A stretch of DNA of 32,213 nt. Origin: Candidatus Sphingomonas excrementigallinarum. Lineage in GTDB: Bacteria > Pseudomonadota > Alphaproteobacteria > Sphingomonadales > Sphingomonadaceae. The stretch covers positions 1-32,213 of the forward strand of contig DXIH01000079.1 in NCBI GenBank assembly GCA_019112965.1. Direction: 5' to 3'. Within the stretch, counting starts at the first letter, position 1. Every line of letters starts with the position of its first letter. Of the stretch, positions 1-7,610 are shown in pieces. The position numbers and the translations under genes are program-made. Below the pieces are notes generated by a model, which was given only the letters and a program-made list of their open reading frames with translations, ran no database searches and was not told the origin of the DNA.

Positions 1-1166
1 CGCCGGGCGAGGATCGGGAAGTCGCCAGCGCAGGGCAGTTACATTATCGGCTCCGCCAGCAATCGGTCCTCGCCGCCTTCGGGATTGAGGCGTTGCGCGC
101 CCGCGACCTGGATCCGATGTTGCAGCGTGCAACCGAACTGTGTGCAGAAGGTATGCGATCTTCCTTCTGCAAGTTTCTAGAATACAAGGCGGATCAGGAA
201 ACGCTTCTCGTCCGCACCGGAGTCGGCTGGGGGCCGGGCGTCGTGGGGTCGACCGAGATGCGAACCGATATGGGGTCGCCTGCCGGCTTTGCGCTGCACA
301 CCGGACAGCCCGTCATCTCCAACCATCTGGATCAGGAAGAGCGGTTCCGCACGCCACAGTTCATGGCCGATCACAAGATCCGTCGTGCGATCAACGTGCT
401 CGTGGAGGCATCCGGCCAGCGCTATGGCGTGCTCGAGGTCGACAGTCCTGACGAAGGCCGGTTCGAGGAAGCCGATCTGGCGTTCATGCAGGGTTTTGCC
501 AACCTGATCGGCGTGGCGATCGAACGGCAGGAGGCCGAGCGCCGACTGGCCGAGGCGGTCGAGCATCAGCAGCTGCTGACGCGCGAGGCGAGCCATCGGG
601 TGAAGAACAGCCTGGCGCTCGTGTCCGCGATGCTGAACCTGCAGAAGCAGGAGGATGACGATCCCCGCGTCCTCAGGATGCTGAACGATGCCCAGGCGCG
701 GATCGCCGCCATAGCCCAGACCCATGACCGGCTCTGGCGGAGCGAACGGGTTGGCATGGTGTCGCTCGACGACCTGGCTTGCGGCATCGCCGACCAGCTG
801 GCGCAGCAGGCCAAGGACCACGAGGTTCACTGCGATATCGAGGCGATTGAAATGAACGCCGATATCGCGATCCCGATCGGGCTGATGCTGACCGAGCTGC
901 TGACCAACGCGATCAAATATGCCTATGGCGAAGAGGGCGGCGTAATCGACGTCGGACTTCGCGCGCGCGACGGTCAGATCATATTGTCGGTGCGCGACCG
1001 GGGCAGGGGCCTGCCCGACGATTTCGACATGAAGGCCGCCTCGCGTCGCAGCCTGGGAATGCGGATGATTACCAGCCTTGCACGGCAGCTGCGGGGTGAG
1101 GTGCGCTTTGAGGGTGCCGGGCCGGGCACCTGTGCGACGCTGACCATGCCGGACCCGAGGGAATAG
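1..1166 (+). CDS. GAF-domain sensor histidine kinase (HisKA_2 type), 5' end cut by window edge
   Basis: Sensor kinase expected to autophosphorylate on His and pass phosphate to a response regulator. The reading frame is open to the left edge (first whole codon at base 3), and the residues before the TTG at 93 read as the usual lead-in to a GAF domain, so the true start lies outside the window. A GAF-like input domain covers roughly bases 60-530. A short linker helix follows, then a HisKA_2 dimerisation segment with the motif EASHRVKN (phospho-acceptor His codon at 594-596). The C-terminus has an HATPase_c domain with an N-box (ELLTNAIKYAY, about 893-925), a G1-like motif (DRGRGLPDDF) and a late LGMRMI segment. 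No membrane helix is visible, so it is probably cytosolic. It ends convergently, 3 bp from the stop of the neighbouring NYN gene. The ligand and partner regulator cannot be read from the sequence. Confidence 0.85.
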   Translation, partial: PGEDREVASAGQLHYRLRQQSVLAAFGIEALRARDLDPMLQRATELCAEGMRSSFCKFLEYKADQETLLVRTGVGWGPGVVGSTEMRTDMGSPAGFALHTGQPVISNHLDQEERFRTPQFMADHKIRRAINVLVEASGQRYGVLEVDSPDEGRFEEADLAFMQGFANLIGVAIERQEAERRLAEAVEHQQLLTREASHRVKNSLALVSAMLNLQKQEDDDPRVLRMLNDAQARIAAIAQTHDRLWRSERVGMVSLDDLACGIADQLAQQAKDHEVHCDIEAIEMNADIAIPIGLMLTELLTNAIKYAYGEEGGVIDVGLRARDGQIILSVRDRGRGLPDDFDMKAASRRSLGMRMITSLARQLRGEVRFEGAGPGTCATLTMPDPRE

Positions 1167-1169
1167 TCC

Positions 1170-1946
1170 CTATCGGACGCGTTTGACGAAGGTTCGTCCA
1201 TCCTCGCGTCGCTCGGTCTGGAAATTGGGCACCGCTTCGATCAGGTCGGACAGGCGTTTGAACCCGTAATTGCGCGTATCGAAACTCGATCGGTTGCCCG
1301 CCAGCTGGCCCATGGCCGACAGGCTGGCAAAGCCGCGTTCGTCGCGCTTGACCGAATTATAGGCGTCGACCAGCAGCTTCAGCAGTTCGTCATCGATGGG
1401 GCGGGGGGTACCCGCCGTCCGCTTGGACTGTTCGATCGACGGGGGCAGCGAGTCGGCGAGGGGGACATCGGCGGGTGTCGGCTTGGCGCTGGCAGGTCGC
1501 GGCGCTTCGCCGATCAAGGCGCCGACATCGATGAAGCGGCTGCACGCCTGCTTGAAGGCTTCGGGCGTGCGGCTGTTCCCGAAGCCGTAAACCGGAAAAC
1601 CGTCCTGACGGATGCGGGTCGCCAGCGGCATGAAGTCGCTGTCCGAGGACATGATCCCGAACCCATCGATCCGACCGCGAAACAGAAGGTCCATCGCATC
1701 GATGGTCATCTTCATGTCGGTGGCATTCTTGCCCTTGGTCAGGTCGAACTGCTGCTGCGGTTCGATCCCGTGCTTGACCATGACATCGCGCCAACCCTTC
1801 AGGCCGGGCTTGGACCAGTTGCCATAGGCGCGGCGGACATTGACCGTGCCCAGCTCGGCTAGGACGGTCAGTACGGGGTCGATGGCCGCCGACTGGGCGT
1901 TGTCGGCATCGATGAGCAGCGCGATGTTGCGGGTCAGGGCGTTCAT
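1170..1946 (-). CDS. NYN domain (LabA/DUF88-type) protein with C-terminal LOTUS/OST-HTH domain
   Basis: Predicted RNA-directed nuclease-like protein of 258 aa. The N-terminal NYN (PIN-like) domain spans about residues 5-150. Its acidic residues include LLIDADN (D13, D15), the Asp of KNATDMKM and the SSDSDF motif, which fits a metal-binding active site. A low-complexity linker (about 150-180) leads to a C-terminal LOTUS/OST-HTH module (about 185-258) with the GFASLSAMGQL and GFKRLSDLIE segments typical of that fold. NYN plus LOTUS is a known bacterial architecture, and LOTUS domains bind RNA in the characterised cases. The ATG start has a G-rich stretch just upstream. The gene lies 25 bp downstream of the DoxX gene on the same strand, so the two are probably cotranscribed. 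Substrate unknown. Confidence 0.88.
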   Translation of the reverse strand: MNALTRNIALLIDADNAQSAAIDPVLTVLAELGTVNVRRAYGNWSKPGLKGWRDVMVKHGIEPQQQFDLTKGKNATDMKMTIDAMDLLFRGRIDGFGIMSSDSDFMPLATRIRQDGFPVYGFGNSRTPEAFKQACSRFIDVGALIGEAPRPASAKPTPADVPLADSLPPSIEQSKRTAGTPRPIDDELLKLLVDAYNSVKRDERGFASLSAMGQLAGNRSSFDTRNYGFKRLSDLIEAVPNFQTERREDGRTFVKRVR

Positions 1947-1971
1947 ACCCCCGGTCTAGCAAAGCGGCGGG

Positions 1972-2352
1972 TCAGCCGCCACGCCGCATTGCATCGACCC
2001 CGATCGATCCCCCACCGGCCGTGGCGAGGTACAGGAAGGCAAAGCAATAGAGGATCGCGGCTTCGCCGCCATTGGCCAGCGGCAGGAACCCCTGTGGCGC
2101 ATGGGCCATGAAATAGGCGACGGCCATCTGCCCCGACAGCAGGAAGGCCACCGGCCGGGTGAACAGCCCGATCAGGAGCAGCGCGCCGCCGACCAGCTCC
2201 AGCACGCCCGCCGCCGTCAGCAACGGGTTGAGGGGCATCGGAAATGGCGGAAGGCCGAAGAACTTCGATACGCCATGCGCCAGGAACATCAGGCCAAACA
2301 CGGCGCGGAACAGCGACAGGATCGGGGCGGCGAAACGGGCAGGAATGGGCAT
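1972..2352 (-). CDS. DoxX family membrane protein
   Basis: Small integral membrane protein of 126 aa with four hydrophobic segments (about residues 8-28, 43-65, 68-86 and 96-118). The family signature is visible: an RAVFGLMFLAHGVSKFF first helix, a GVLELVGGALLLIGLFTRP second segment, and an AVAYFMAHAP segment before the last helix. DoxX-family proteins are associated with respiratory or redox functions, but the role of most members is unknown, and nothing here narrows it. The ATG at 2352 begins a normal DoxX N-terminus. It lies 112 bp after greB and 25 bp before the NYN gene on the minus strand. Confidence 0.9.
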   Translation of the reverse strand: MPIPARFAAPILSLFRAVFGLMFLAHGVSKFFGLPPFPMPLNPLLTAAGVLELVGGALLLIGLFTRPVAFLLSGQMAVAYFMAHAPQGFLPLANGGEAAILYCFAFLYLATAGGGSIGVDAMRRGG

Positions 2353-2431
2353 GGCGGAAACTCGTTGACAAAGGACCGCGACGATCGCCGTCCCTTGGCC
2401 CTATCCTGCTATCAGGGGGATGCACCGCAAG

Positions 2432-2454
2432 AACGGGTTCCGAAACGAACCGTT
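2432..2454. terminator. Stem-loop downstream of greB, possible weak terminator
   Basis: The arms are AACGGGTTC (2432-2440) and GAACCGTT (2447-2454), pairing over 8 bp with one bulged G and a 6-nt loop. It lies 10 bp past the greB stop on the minus strand. No clear U-run follows in either direction, so it may be a weak terminator or a 3' stabilising hairpin. Confidence 0.35.
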
Positions 2455-2464
2455 GCGAATGCGA

Positions 2465-2947
2465 TTACCGATCGGGATAGGTGATGGCCATCACCTCATA
2501 TTCCCGTTCGCCCGCTGGCAGCGTTACGCGCCGCAGATCGCCGACTGAGGCCCCGCGCAGCGCCCGGACGAGCGGCGCGTTCCAACCGACCCGGCCCTGC
2601 CCCGCGTCCGCTTCGTCATCACCGACCAGCGTCAGGACGCGTTCATTGTCGTCTTCGTCGGCAATGGTGACGGTCGCACCGAACCACACCTTGCTGCGGT
2701 CTTCCTGCCGGGAGGGGGCGATGACCTTGGCGGCCTTCATCCGCTTGGATAGCCACCCCAGCCGCCGGTCGATCTCGCGCAACCGCTTGCGGCCATAAAT
2801 ATAGTCGCCATTCTCCGAGCGATCGCCATTGCCCGCCGCCCAGGCGATGGTGTCGACCAGCTTGGGCCGCTCGACCGCGAACAGCGCCTCATATTCCTGA
2901 CGAAGCGCGGTATAACCCGCCGGGGTGATATAGTTGGGACGATCCAT
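2465..2947 (-). CDS. greB: Transcription elongation factor GreB
   Basis: Cleavage factor that enters the RNA polymerase secondary channel and stimulates cutting of backtracked transcripts. The protein is 160 aa, about the usual Gre length. The N-terminal coiled coil (about residues 10-75) carries the acidic tip GDRSENGDYIYG. It is followed by KRLREIDRRLGWL, which resembles GreB (KKRLREIDRR) more than GreA. The C-terminal FKBP-like domain contains WFGATVTIADEDD and the late APLVRALRGASVGD segment. A strong Shine-Dalgarno (AGAGGGGG) sits just before the ATG. The gene starts 30 bp after the slt stop on the same strand, so it is probably cotranscribed with slt. Confidence 0.9.
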   Translation of the reverse strand: MDRPNYITPAGYTALRQEYEALFAVERPKLVDTIAWAAGNGDRSENGDYIYGRKRLREIDRRLGWLSKRMKAAKVIAPSRQEDRSKVWFGATVTIADEDDNERVLTLVGDDEADAGQGRVGWNAPLVRALRGASVGDLRRVTLPAGEREYEVMAITYPDR

Positions 2948-2977
2948 CGTCCCCCTCTATTCCCTATGCCGCGGCGA

Positions 2978-4987
2978 TCAACCCGGCCGCGACGACTTGC
3001 CCAGATACCAGCTGAGCGGCGTCGGTCCCCGGCTGGTCGCGCGCGCCGGGTTCATCAGGTCATAGACGACCGCATTCTCCAGCACCCGCTGCACGTAATT
3101 GCGCGTCTCGGAATAGGGGATGGCCTCGATCCAGTCCACGATATCGACCGAGCCGGTACGCGGGTCGCCATTGGCGCGCAACCACTTGTTCACATTGCCG
3201 CCGCCCGCATTATAGGCGGCGATCGCAAGTGGATAGCTGCCATAATTGTTGCGGATCCTCTCGAAATAGCTGGCACCCAGCTGGATCGACAGGTTGGGAT
3301 CGGTGGTCAGCGCGGCGGGCGAATAAGACAGGCCGATCTTGCCCGACTGCTCGGCGGCGGTGGCGGGCATCAACTGCATCAGGCCACGCGCGCCCGCATG
3401 GCTGACGGCGGCACGATCGAACTGGCTTTCCTGTCGCGCGATGGCGTGGATGATCGTCCAGCTCTGCTCATAGCCCGTAGGCACCGGAATGGTGGGGAAG
3501 CCGGCGGCCGAATAATCGGTCAGCCCGTTCTGCATCGCGCTGCGCCCGACCATGACGGCCAGGTCGGGGCGATTGATGCTGCGTGAAAGGTCGGCGGCAA
3601 GCAGATGATCGTTCTCGGTTTCCGCATCCGCCGCGATCTGGCGGACGAAGGCGGTCTGGTCCTGCCACTGGCCGATCTGACCCAGGAACTTGGCCGCACG
3701 CACCGTTTCGCGCGCGTCGAAGGCGGCGCGGACGGCAGGAGCGACATTGGTCGCGGCGATCGCCGGTGGTGCGACAAGCGGGCGGCCGGTTCGCTCCAAC
3801 GCCAGTTGGCCGTAGAACTGGTCGCGATATTGCGCGGCCCGGCCATAGAAAGCCGCCGCATCGCTCGAGCGACCCGCCGCCTCCGCCGCGCGGCCCGCCC
3901 AGTAAAAGCCCTTGGCACGCGTCTGCGGCGACTGGCTTCCCCGGCCATAGCGGTCGAACAGCGTCATCGCATCGGGCGGTCGGGCGAGCTTCATCGCGGT
4001 CTGCCCGGCCAGCCAGACCAGGCTGGTATAGTCGTCGCGCTCGCCATAAGGCTTGGTCGAGACGTCGGTGCCGACCGGATAGGCGTCGTCGACCTGCCGG
4101 GCGATGTCATAGGCGGTCTGAAGCTGGCCATCATTCGCGGCCGTGCGGGCATTGACCAGCAGCGCCTCGTAGAATTTCTCGACATTGCCTGGCCGGGTGG
4201 TCAGCTGACGTGAACGCGCGAGCCAGGACCGCGCGGTCAGGCTGTCGCCGGTATCGCGCAGCCAGCTGGCGCGGTCGGCGACATAGCCCGCATCATTGGC
4301 ATAGAGTTCGGCGGTCGAGGCGGACAGGCTGGGCGCATCCGCCGATCTGGTGCGGAAGGCCAGCCGCGCCGCGAAGATCGGCCGCCGTGCGGGGCTGGTA
4401 TAATTCAGCTGCCGCGCGGCAGCGCTCGTCTGTCCCGACCATAGCAGTGCATCCATCCGCGCGTCCTGGTCCTCGGGCGTCAGCGCGGAGCCGAAGGTGG
4501 ACATGACCAGGGCTTCGTCGTTCGGGGAAAGCGCACCGCGCCGCCAGGCGGTTCGCGCCGCCTGCGCGGCTTCCGCCGGTGCCCCGGTCGCCAGCAAGGC
4601 GCGGGCATAGGCGACGCCACCTGCCGCCGACTGGGGCGGGAAGCGACGGAAATAGGCGACGATGCTCGACGGCGCGGCGGTGAAGTTGGCGGCCTGCTTC
4701 TCGGCGGCCCGACGATTGCCCGTCTCGCCCGGCCAGCCGGGATGCGCCATCAGGAACCCGGCATAGCTGTCGAAGGGCAGCGAATCGGTTTGTTGCAGCG
4801 CGCGCCACTGCGCCAGAGCCGCGGCGATCGCGCCATCGGCGGGCGCGGGCATGCCCTGCGTCGCCTGGTTGGGGCTCATATTCGCCATCTGCGTGCGATA
4901 TCGGTCGAGCTGGTCCTGCCCGCCGGGGGCGACCATCGATCCCGCCAATGTCGCGAGGAGCGCCCCCGCCTTCGTCAATGCCATCAT
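2978..4987 (-). CDS. slt: Soluble lytic murein transglycosylase (Slt70-like)
   Basis: Periplasmic enzyme that cleaves the MurNAc-GlcNAc bond of peptidoglycan to give anhydro-MurNAc ends. From the chosen ATG (4985-4987) it is 669 aa. The start was chosen because it begins a signal-peptide-like sequence (MMALTKAGALLATLAGSM); the frame stays open to about 5059, but that stretch is charged and unlike a leader, and it would run into the dapA start region. Residues of about 40-480 form a long alpha-helical superhelical region. The C-terminal SLT domain (about 500-640) has the catalytic Glu in ARQESQFD (E520), then GARGLMQLMPATA and AYNAGGGNV, all standard for family 1 lytic transglycosylases. It is divergent from dapA and upstream of greB. 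No confident promoter was seen in the 80-bp gap to dapA. Confidence 0.92.
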   Translation of the reverse strand: MMALTKAGALLATLAGSMVAPGGQDQLDRYRTQMANMSPNQATQGMPAPADGAIAAALAQWRALQQTDSLPFDSYAGFLMAHPGWPGETGNRRAAEKQAANFTAAPSSIVAYFRRFPPQSAAGGVAYARALLATGAPAEAAQAARTAWRRGALSPNDEALVMSTFGSALTPEDQDARMDALLWSGQTSAAARQLNYTSPARRPIFAARLAFRTRSADAPSLSASTAELYANDAGYVADRASWLRDTGDSLTARSWLARSRQLTTRPGNVEKFYEALLVNARTAANDGQLQTAYDIARQVDDAYPVGTDVSTKPYGERDDYTSLVWLAGQTAMKLARPPDAMTLFDRYGRGSQSPQTRAKGFYWAGRAAEAAGRSSDAAAFYGRAAQYRDQFYGQLALERTGRPLVAPPAIAATNVAPAVRAAFDARETVRAAKFLGQIGQWQDQTAFVRQIAADAETENDHLLAADLSRSINRPDLAVMVGRSAMQNGLTDYSAAGFPTIPVPTGYEQSWTIIHAIARQESQFDRAAVSHAGARGLMQLMPATAAEQSGKIGLSYSPAALTTDPNLSIQLGASYFERIRNNYGSYPLAIAAYNAGGGNVNKWLRANGDPRTGSVDIVDWIEAIPYSETRNYVQRVLENAVVYDLMNPARATSRGPTPLSWYLGKSSRPG

Positions 4988-5067
4988 GGTGGACAGAATA
5001 GGGACTCTACCCGTACATGTCCTGAACAAATTGTCCCATTCGGCGCAGCAGGAGCGCATTTCCTCTC

Positions 5068-5967
5068 ATGTTTTCAGGGTCCATACCGGCGCTCGTGACG
5101 CCGTTCGACGATCAGGGCGGTCATGTCGGTGGAGCGTTCGACGAGGCGAAGTTCCGGGATTTCGTCGAATGGCAGATTTCCGAAGGCTCCACGGCGCTGG
5201 TCGCATGCGGCACGACCGGCGAAGCGGCGACCATGCCGAAGGACGAGCATTTCCATGTCGTGCGCGTCTGTGTCGACCAGGCGCGCGGCCGCGTGCCGGT
5301 GATCGCGGGGGCGGGCTCGAACGACACGATCGTCGCGATCGAAAATCTGAAGGCCGCGCAGGAAGCGGGGGCCGACGCCGCGCTGATGGTGCCGCCCTAT
5401 TACAACCGGCCGAGCCAGGAGGGTATCGCGCTCCACTTTGCCGAGTTGGCGAAGAACGCGCCGCTGCCGATCATCCTCTATAACGTACCCGGTCGAACCG
5501 TCACCGACATCCAGCCTGCGACGCTGATCCGCGTCGTCAAGGCGGCGCCCGAGGTCTTTGTCGGCGTGAAGGATGCCAGCGGCGCGCTCGCCCGCGTGTC
5601 GCATCATCGCGGCGCGCTGGGTGCGGACTTCTGTCAGCTGTCGGGCAATGACGACCTTGCCCTCGCCTTCAACGCGATGGGCGGGGTGGGCTGCATCTCG
5701 GTGACGGCCAATGTCGCGCCGCGCCTGTGCGCCGAGTTCCAGGCGGCCTGCGCGGCTGGGGACATGGCCCGCGCGCTGGAACTGCACGACCGTCTGTTCC
5801 CGCTGCACGAGGCAATGTTCACCGACGCCTCGCCCGGCCCGGTCAAATACGCGCTCAGCCGTATCATGCCGCACTTCCCGCAGGGCGTGCGCCTGCCCAT
5901 GACCTGGCCGTCCGAGGCTTCCCGTGCGCAGGTCGACGCCGCGCTGGCTCATGCCGGATTGATCTGA
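5068..5967 (+). CDS. dapA: 4-hydroxy-tetrahydrodipicolinate synthase
   Basis: Condenses pyruvate with L-aspartate semialdehyde in the first committed step of the diaminopimelate/lysine pathway, which supplies peptidoglycan and protein. It is 299 aa, slightly longer than the usual ~292, with a small insertion near residues 15-23. The aldolase-family TIM barrel is complete: GTTGE (48-52) for pyruvate carboxylate binding, the catalytic Tyr in LYNVPGRT (Y138), and the Schiff-base Lys in GVKDASG (K168). AGGAG at 5050-5054 is a rather distant Shine-Dalgarno (13 nt). It is divergent from slt and heads a plus-strand group with a small secreted protein, smpB and a DUF2062 gene. Confidence 0.96.
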   Translation: MFSGSIPALVTPFDDQGGHVGGAFDEAKFRDFVEWQISEGSTALVACGTTGEAATMPKDEHFHVVRVCVDQARGRVPVIAGAGSNDTIVAIENLKAAQEAGADAALMVPPYYNRPSQEGIALHFAELAKNAPLPIILYNVPGRTVTDIQPATLIRVVKAAPEVFVGVKDASGALARVSHHRGALGADFCQLSGNDDLALAFNAMGGVGCISVTANVAPRLCAEFQAACAAGDMARALELHDRLFPLHEAMFTDASPGPVKYALSRIMPHFPQGVRLPMTWPSEASRAQVDAALAHAGLI

Positions 5968-6054
5968 CCCCGCCCTTCTTTTCCGCGCCTTCCTTCGGCC
6001 GCAATCCCCGACCACCATCCGCCTTGACGATGGGCGGCATAGGGAGCGCGGCCG

Positions 6055-6381
6055 ATGTGGGCACTGGTGATGATCGCCTTGCAGACGGGTGCAGTGGCCG
6101 GGCCCGTCTTGCCGTTGCCCCGGAAAGCGCCCACCTTGCGCCGCTGCCCACCCGACGATAGCGGGGGTGACGTGGTCGTCTGTGGCCGCTCGTCCGACGC
6201 AGATCGGATCGGTACCGTTCCCGACTATTCCAGGCCCATGACCCTGCCCAAGGCGCGCACGGAAATAGCGGGCGTCGGCACGCTGTCGGCCGAAACCGAA
6301 CAGGCCGATGTCGGTGGTAGCCCCAGCAAGCGCGCCATGATCCGGCTGACCATCCCGCTGGGCGGTCGCCGCAAGCCCTGA
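6055..6381 (+). CDS. Small secreted hypothetical protein with a conserved-looking Cys-pair (VVVCGR) motif
   Basis: A 108-aa protein of unknown function. The N-terminus ([19 protein letters not shown]) reads as a short signal peptide, so export is likely. The mature part contains [20 protein letters not shown]. In this stretch a Cys-Pro and a Cys-Gly-Arg flank an acidic turn, and the two Cys could form a disulfide. From memory, this VVCGR pattern recurs in small exported proteins of sphingomonads; I cannot verify that here. The start is well supported by AGGGAG at 6041-6046, 8 nt before the ATG. It lies 87 bp after dapA and 79 bp before smpB on the same strand. No catalytic motif was seen. Confidence 0.7.
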   Translation: MWALVMIALQTGAVAGPVLPLPRKAPTLRRCPPDDSGGDVVVCGRSSDADRIGTVPDYSRPMTLPKARTEIAGVGTLSAETEQADVGGSPSKRAMIRLTIPLGGRRKP

Positions 6382-6460
6382 ACGCCTCGTTCCAGAAACG
6401 GAACGGCGCGGTCATCTGCGGCTTTTCATGGCGGCCTTCAGCGCCTACATCGGCCCGTCC

Positions 6461-6940
6461 ATGCGCCCGAAACCCCAAACCTTCGACAAGAAGAAGATCG
6501 TCGCCGAGAACCGGCGCGCCCGCTTCGATTATGCCATCGAGACGACCTACGAGGCCGGTATCGCCCTGACCGGAACCGAGGTGAAGTCGCTTCGCTTCGG
6601 CGAGGGATCGATCGCGGAGTCCTATGCCGAGGTCCGCGGCGAGGAGGTGTGGCTGGTCAATTCAAACGTCCCCGAATTCAGCCACGGCAACCGATTTAAT
6701 CACGAAGCCAAGCGCCCGCGTAAATTGCTCCTTCATGAGCGCGAAATAAACAAGCTCCACGGCGCGGTGGCGCGCGAAGGTATGACCCTGGTGCCACTGA
6801 TGATCTATTTCAACTCGCGCGGTCGCGCGAAGGTGGAGCTGGCATTGGCGAAGGGCAAGAAGGCGCACGACAAGCGCGATTCGATCAAGGAACGCGATTG
6901 GAAGCGCGAGCAGGGCCGTATCCTGCGCGATCGCGGCTGA
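6461..6940 (+). CDS. smpB: SsrA-binding protein SmpB
   Basis: Binds tmRNA and delivers it to stalled ribosomes for trans-translation. The protein is 159 aa from the ATG at 6461. This start gives the usual [21 protein letters not shown]-terminus; an upstream in-frame ATG at 6428 would add 11 residues untypical of the family, and neither start has a clear Shine-Dalgarno. Family motifs include [16 protein letters not shown], the [14 protein letters not shown] strand, the KLLLHEREI segment, and a basic C-terminal tail ([19 protein letters not shown]) that folds into a helix in the ribosome. Its stop overlaps the start of the DUF2062 gene (TGATG), indicating translational coupling. No ssrA gene was recognised in the window. 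Confidence 0.95.
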   Translation: MRPKPQTFDKKKIVAENRRARFDYAIETTYEAGIALTGTEVKSLRFGEGSIAESYAEVRGEEVWLVNSNVPEFSHGNRFNHEAKRPRKLLLHEREINKLHGAVAREGMTLVPLMIYFNSRGRAKVELALAKGKKAHDKRDSIKERDWKREQGRILRDRG

Positions 6941-7515
6941 TGGCCTCGGCCGTGCCCACCATGTGGGGCCGCACGCTGCGATGGGTCCGGCGCAACATGC
7001 CGACCCGCGATTCGATGGAAAGCAACCGGCTGCTCCGGCCGGTCGCACACCGGGTGCTCGCGCCCGAGCTATGGCGTTTCACGCGTCGATCCGTTCCGCG
7101 CGGTGTCGCGCTCGGGGTCGTTGCGGGCTTCCTGTTCCCGGTCGCACAGATCGCGATCGCCGCCGTCTTCGCGCTGCCCTTCCGCGCTAATGTGCCGGTC
7201 GCAGCGCTGACGACCTTCATCACCAATCCGCTGACCACGCCGATCATCTGGGTCATCGCCTATCGCATCGGCACCTTCCTGCTGCGCAGTGAAACGCCGA
7301 TCAACACCCAGCCGGTCGCCGAGGCCGCGACGGGTTGGCTGCAATGGGCGTTGAGCGCGTTTCACTGGCTTTGGGAGCAGGGGCCTGCCTTCGGTCTGGG
7401 CCTGTGCGTGCTGACCGGCGGATGTGCCGTATTCGGTTACGCCGCCTCGGCGCTCGGATGGCGCGTCTGGATCGCGCGGAAATGGCGCAACCGGCGGAAA
7501 AGCGTGGCAATCTGA
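6940..7515 (+). CDS. DUF2062 domain-containing membrane protein
   Basis: Membrane protein of 191 aa and unknown function. The start at 6940 was chosen because its ATG overlaps the smpB TGA; an ATG at 6961 is also possible. The N-terminus is basic (WRFTRRSVPRGVALG). Then come DUF2062-type hydrophobic segments: about residues 60-85 (VALGVVAGFLFPVAQIAIAAVF), the signature FITNPLTTPIIWVIAYRIG (about 97-115), and a C-terminal helix (about 145-175) before a basic tail (ARKWRNRRK). Coupling to smpB suggests shared expression but does not reveal function. Confidence 0.85.
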   Translation: MASAVPTMWGRTLRWVRRNMPTRDSMESNRLLRPVAHRVLAPELWRFTRRSVPRGVALGVVAGFLFPVAQIAIAAVFALPFRANVPVAALTTFITNPLTTPIIWVIAYRIGTFLLRSETPINTQPVAEAATGWLQWALSAFHWLWEQGPAFGLGLCVLTGGCAVFGYAASALGWRVWIARKWRNRRKSVAI

Positions 7516-7551
7516 TAGCGGTATCGCGCTTTGACGTGACTTTCTAACGGT

Positions 7552-7579
7552 TTGACTGGGCGTATCGGCTCGCTACAAC
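7552..7579 (+). promoter_or_regulatory. Candidate sigma-70-type promoter for the first M13 peptidase gene
   Basis: A -35-like TTGACT (7552-7557), a 16-bp spacer and a -10-like TACAAC (7574-7579) would start transcription around 7586, leaving a leader of about 25 nt. The Shine-Dalgarno AGGA (7601-7604) is 6 nt before the ATG. It lies in the 95-bp gap after DUF2062. Confidence 0.5.
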
Positions 7580-7610
7580 AGCGGCATCCATCTCCTTTTC
7601 AGGAATTCAG

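Noticed and set aside
2362..2367. TTGACA on the plus strand before DoxX
   Set aside because: No -10 at a proper spacing, and no plus-strand gene follows.
5000..5059. N-terminal extension of slt up to 5059
   Set aside because: The extra 24 residues precede a good signal peptide and would disrupt it; the start at 4987 is more likely.
6024..6029. TTGACG before the small secreted protein gene
   Set aside because: No -10-like sequence at 16-18 bp; the gene is more simply read from the dapA transcript.
6388..6405. CGTTCC/GGAACG hairpin before smpB as a terminator or LexA site
   Set aside because: Short 6-bp stem with no T-run, and the half-site spacing does not fit GTTC-N7-GTTC.
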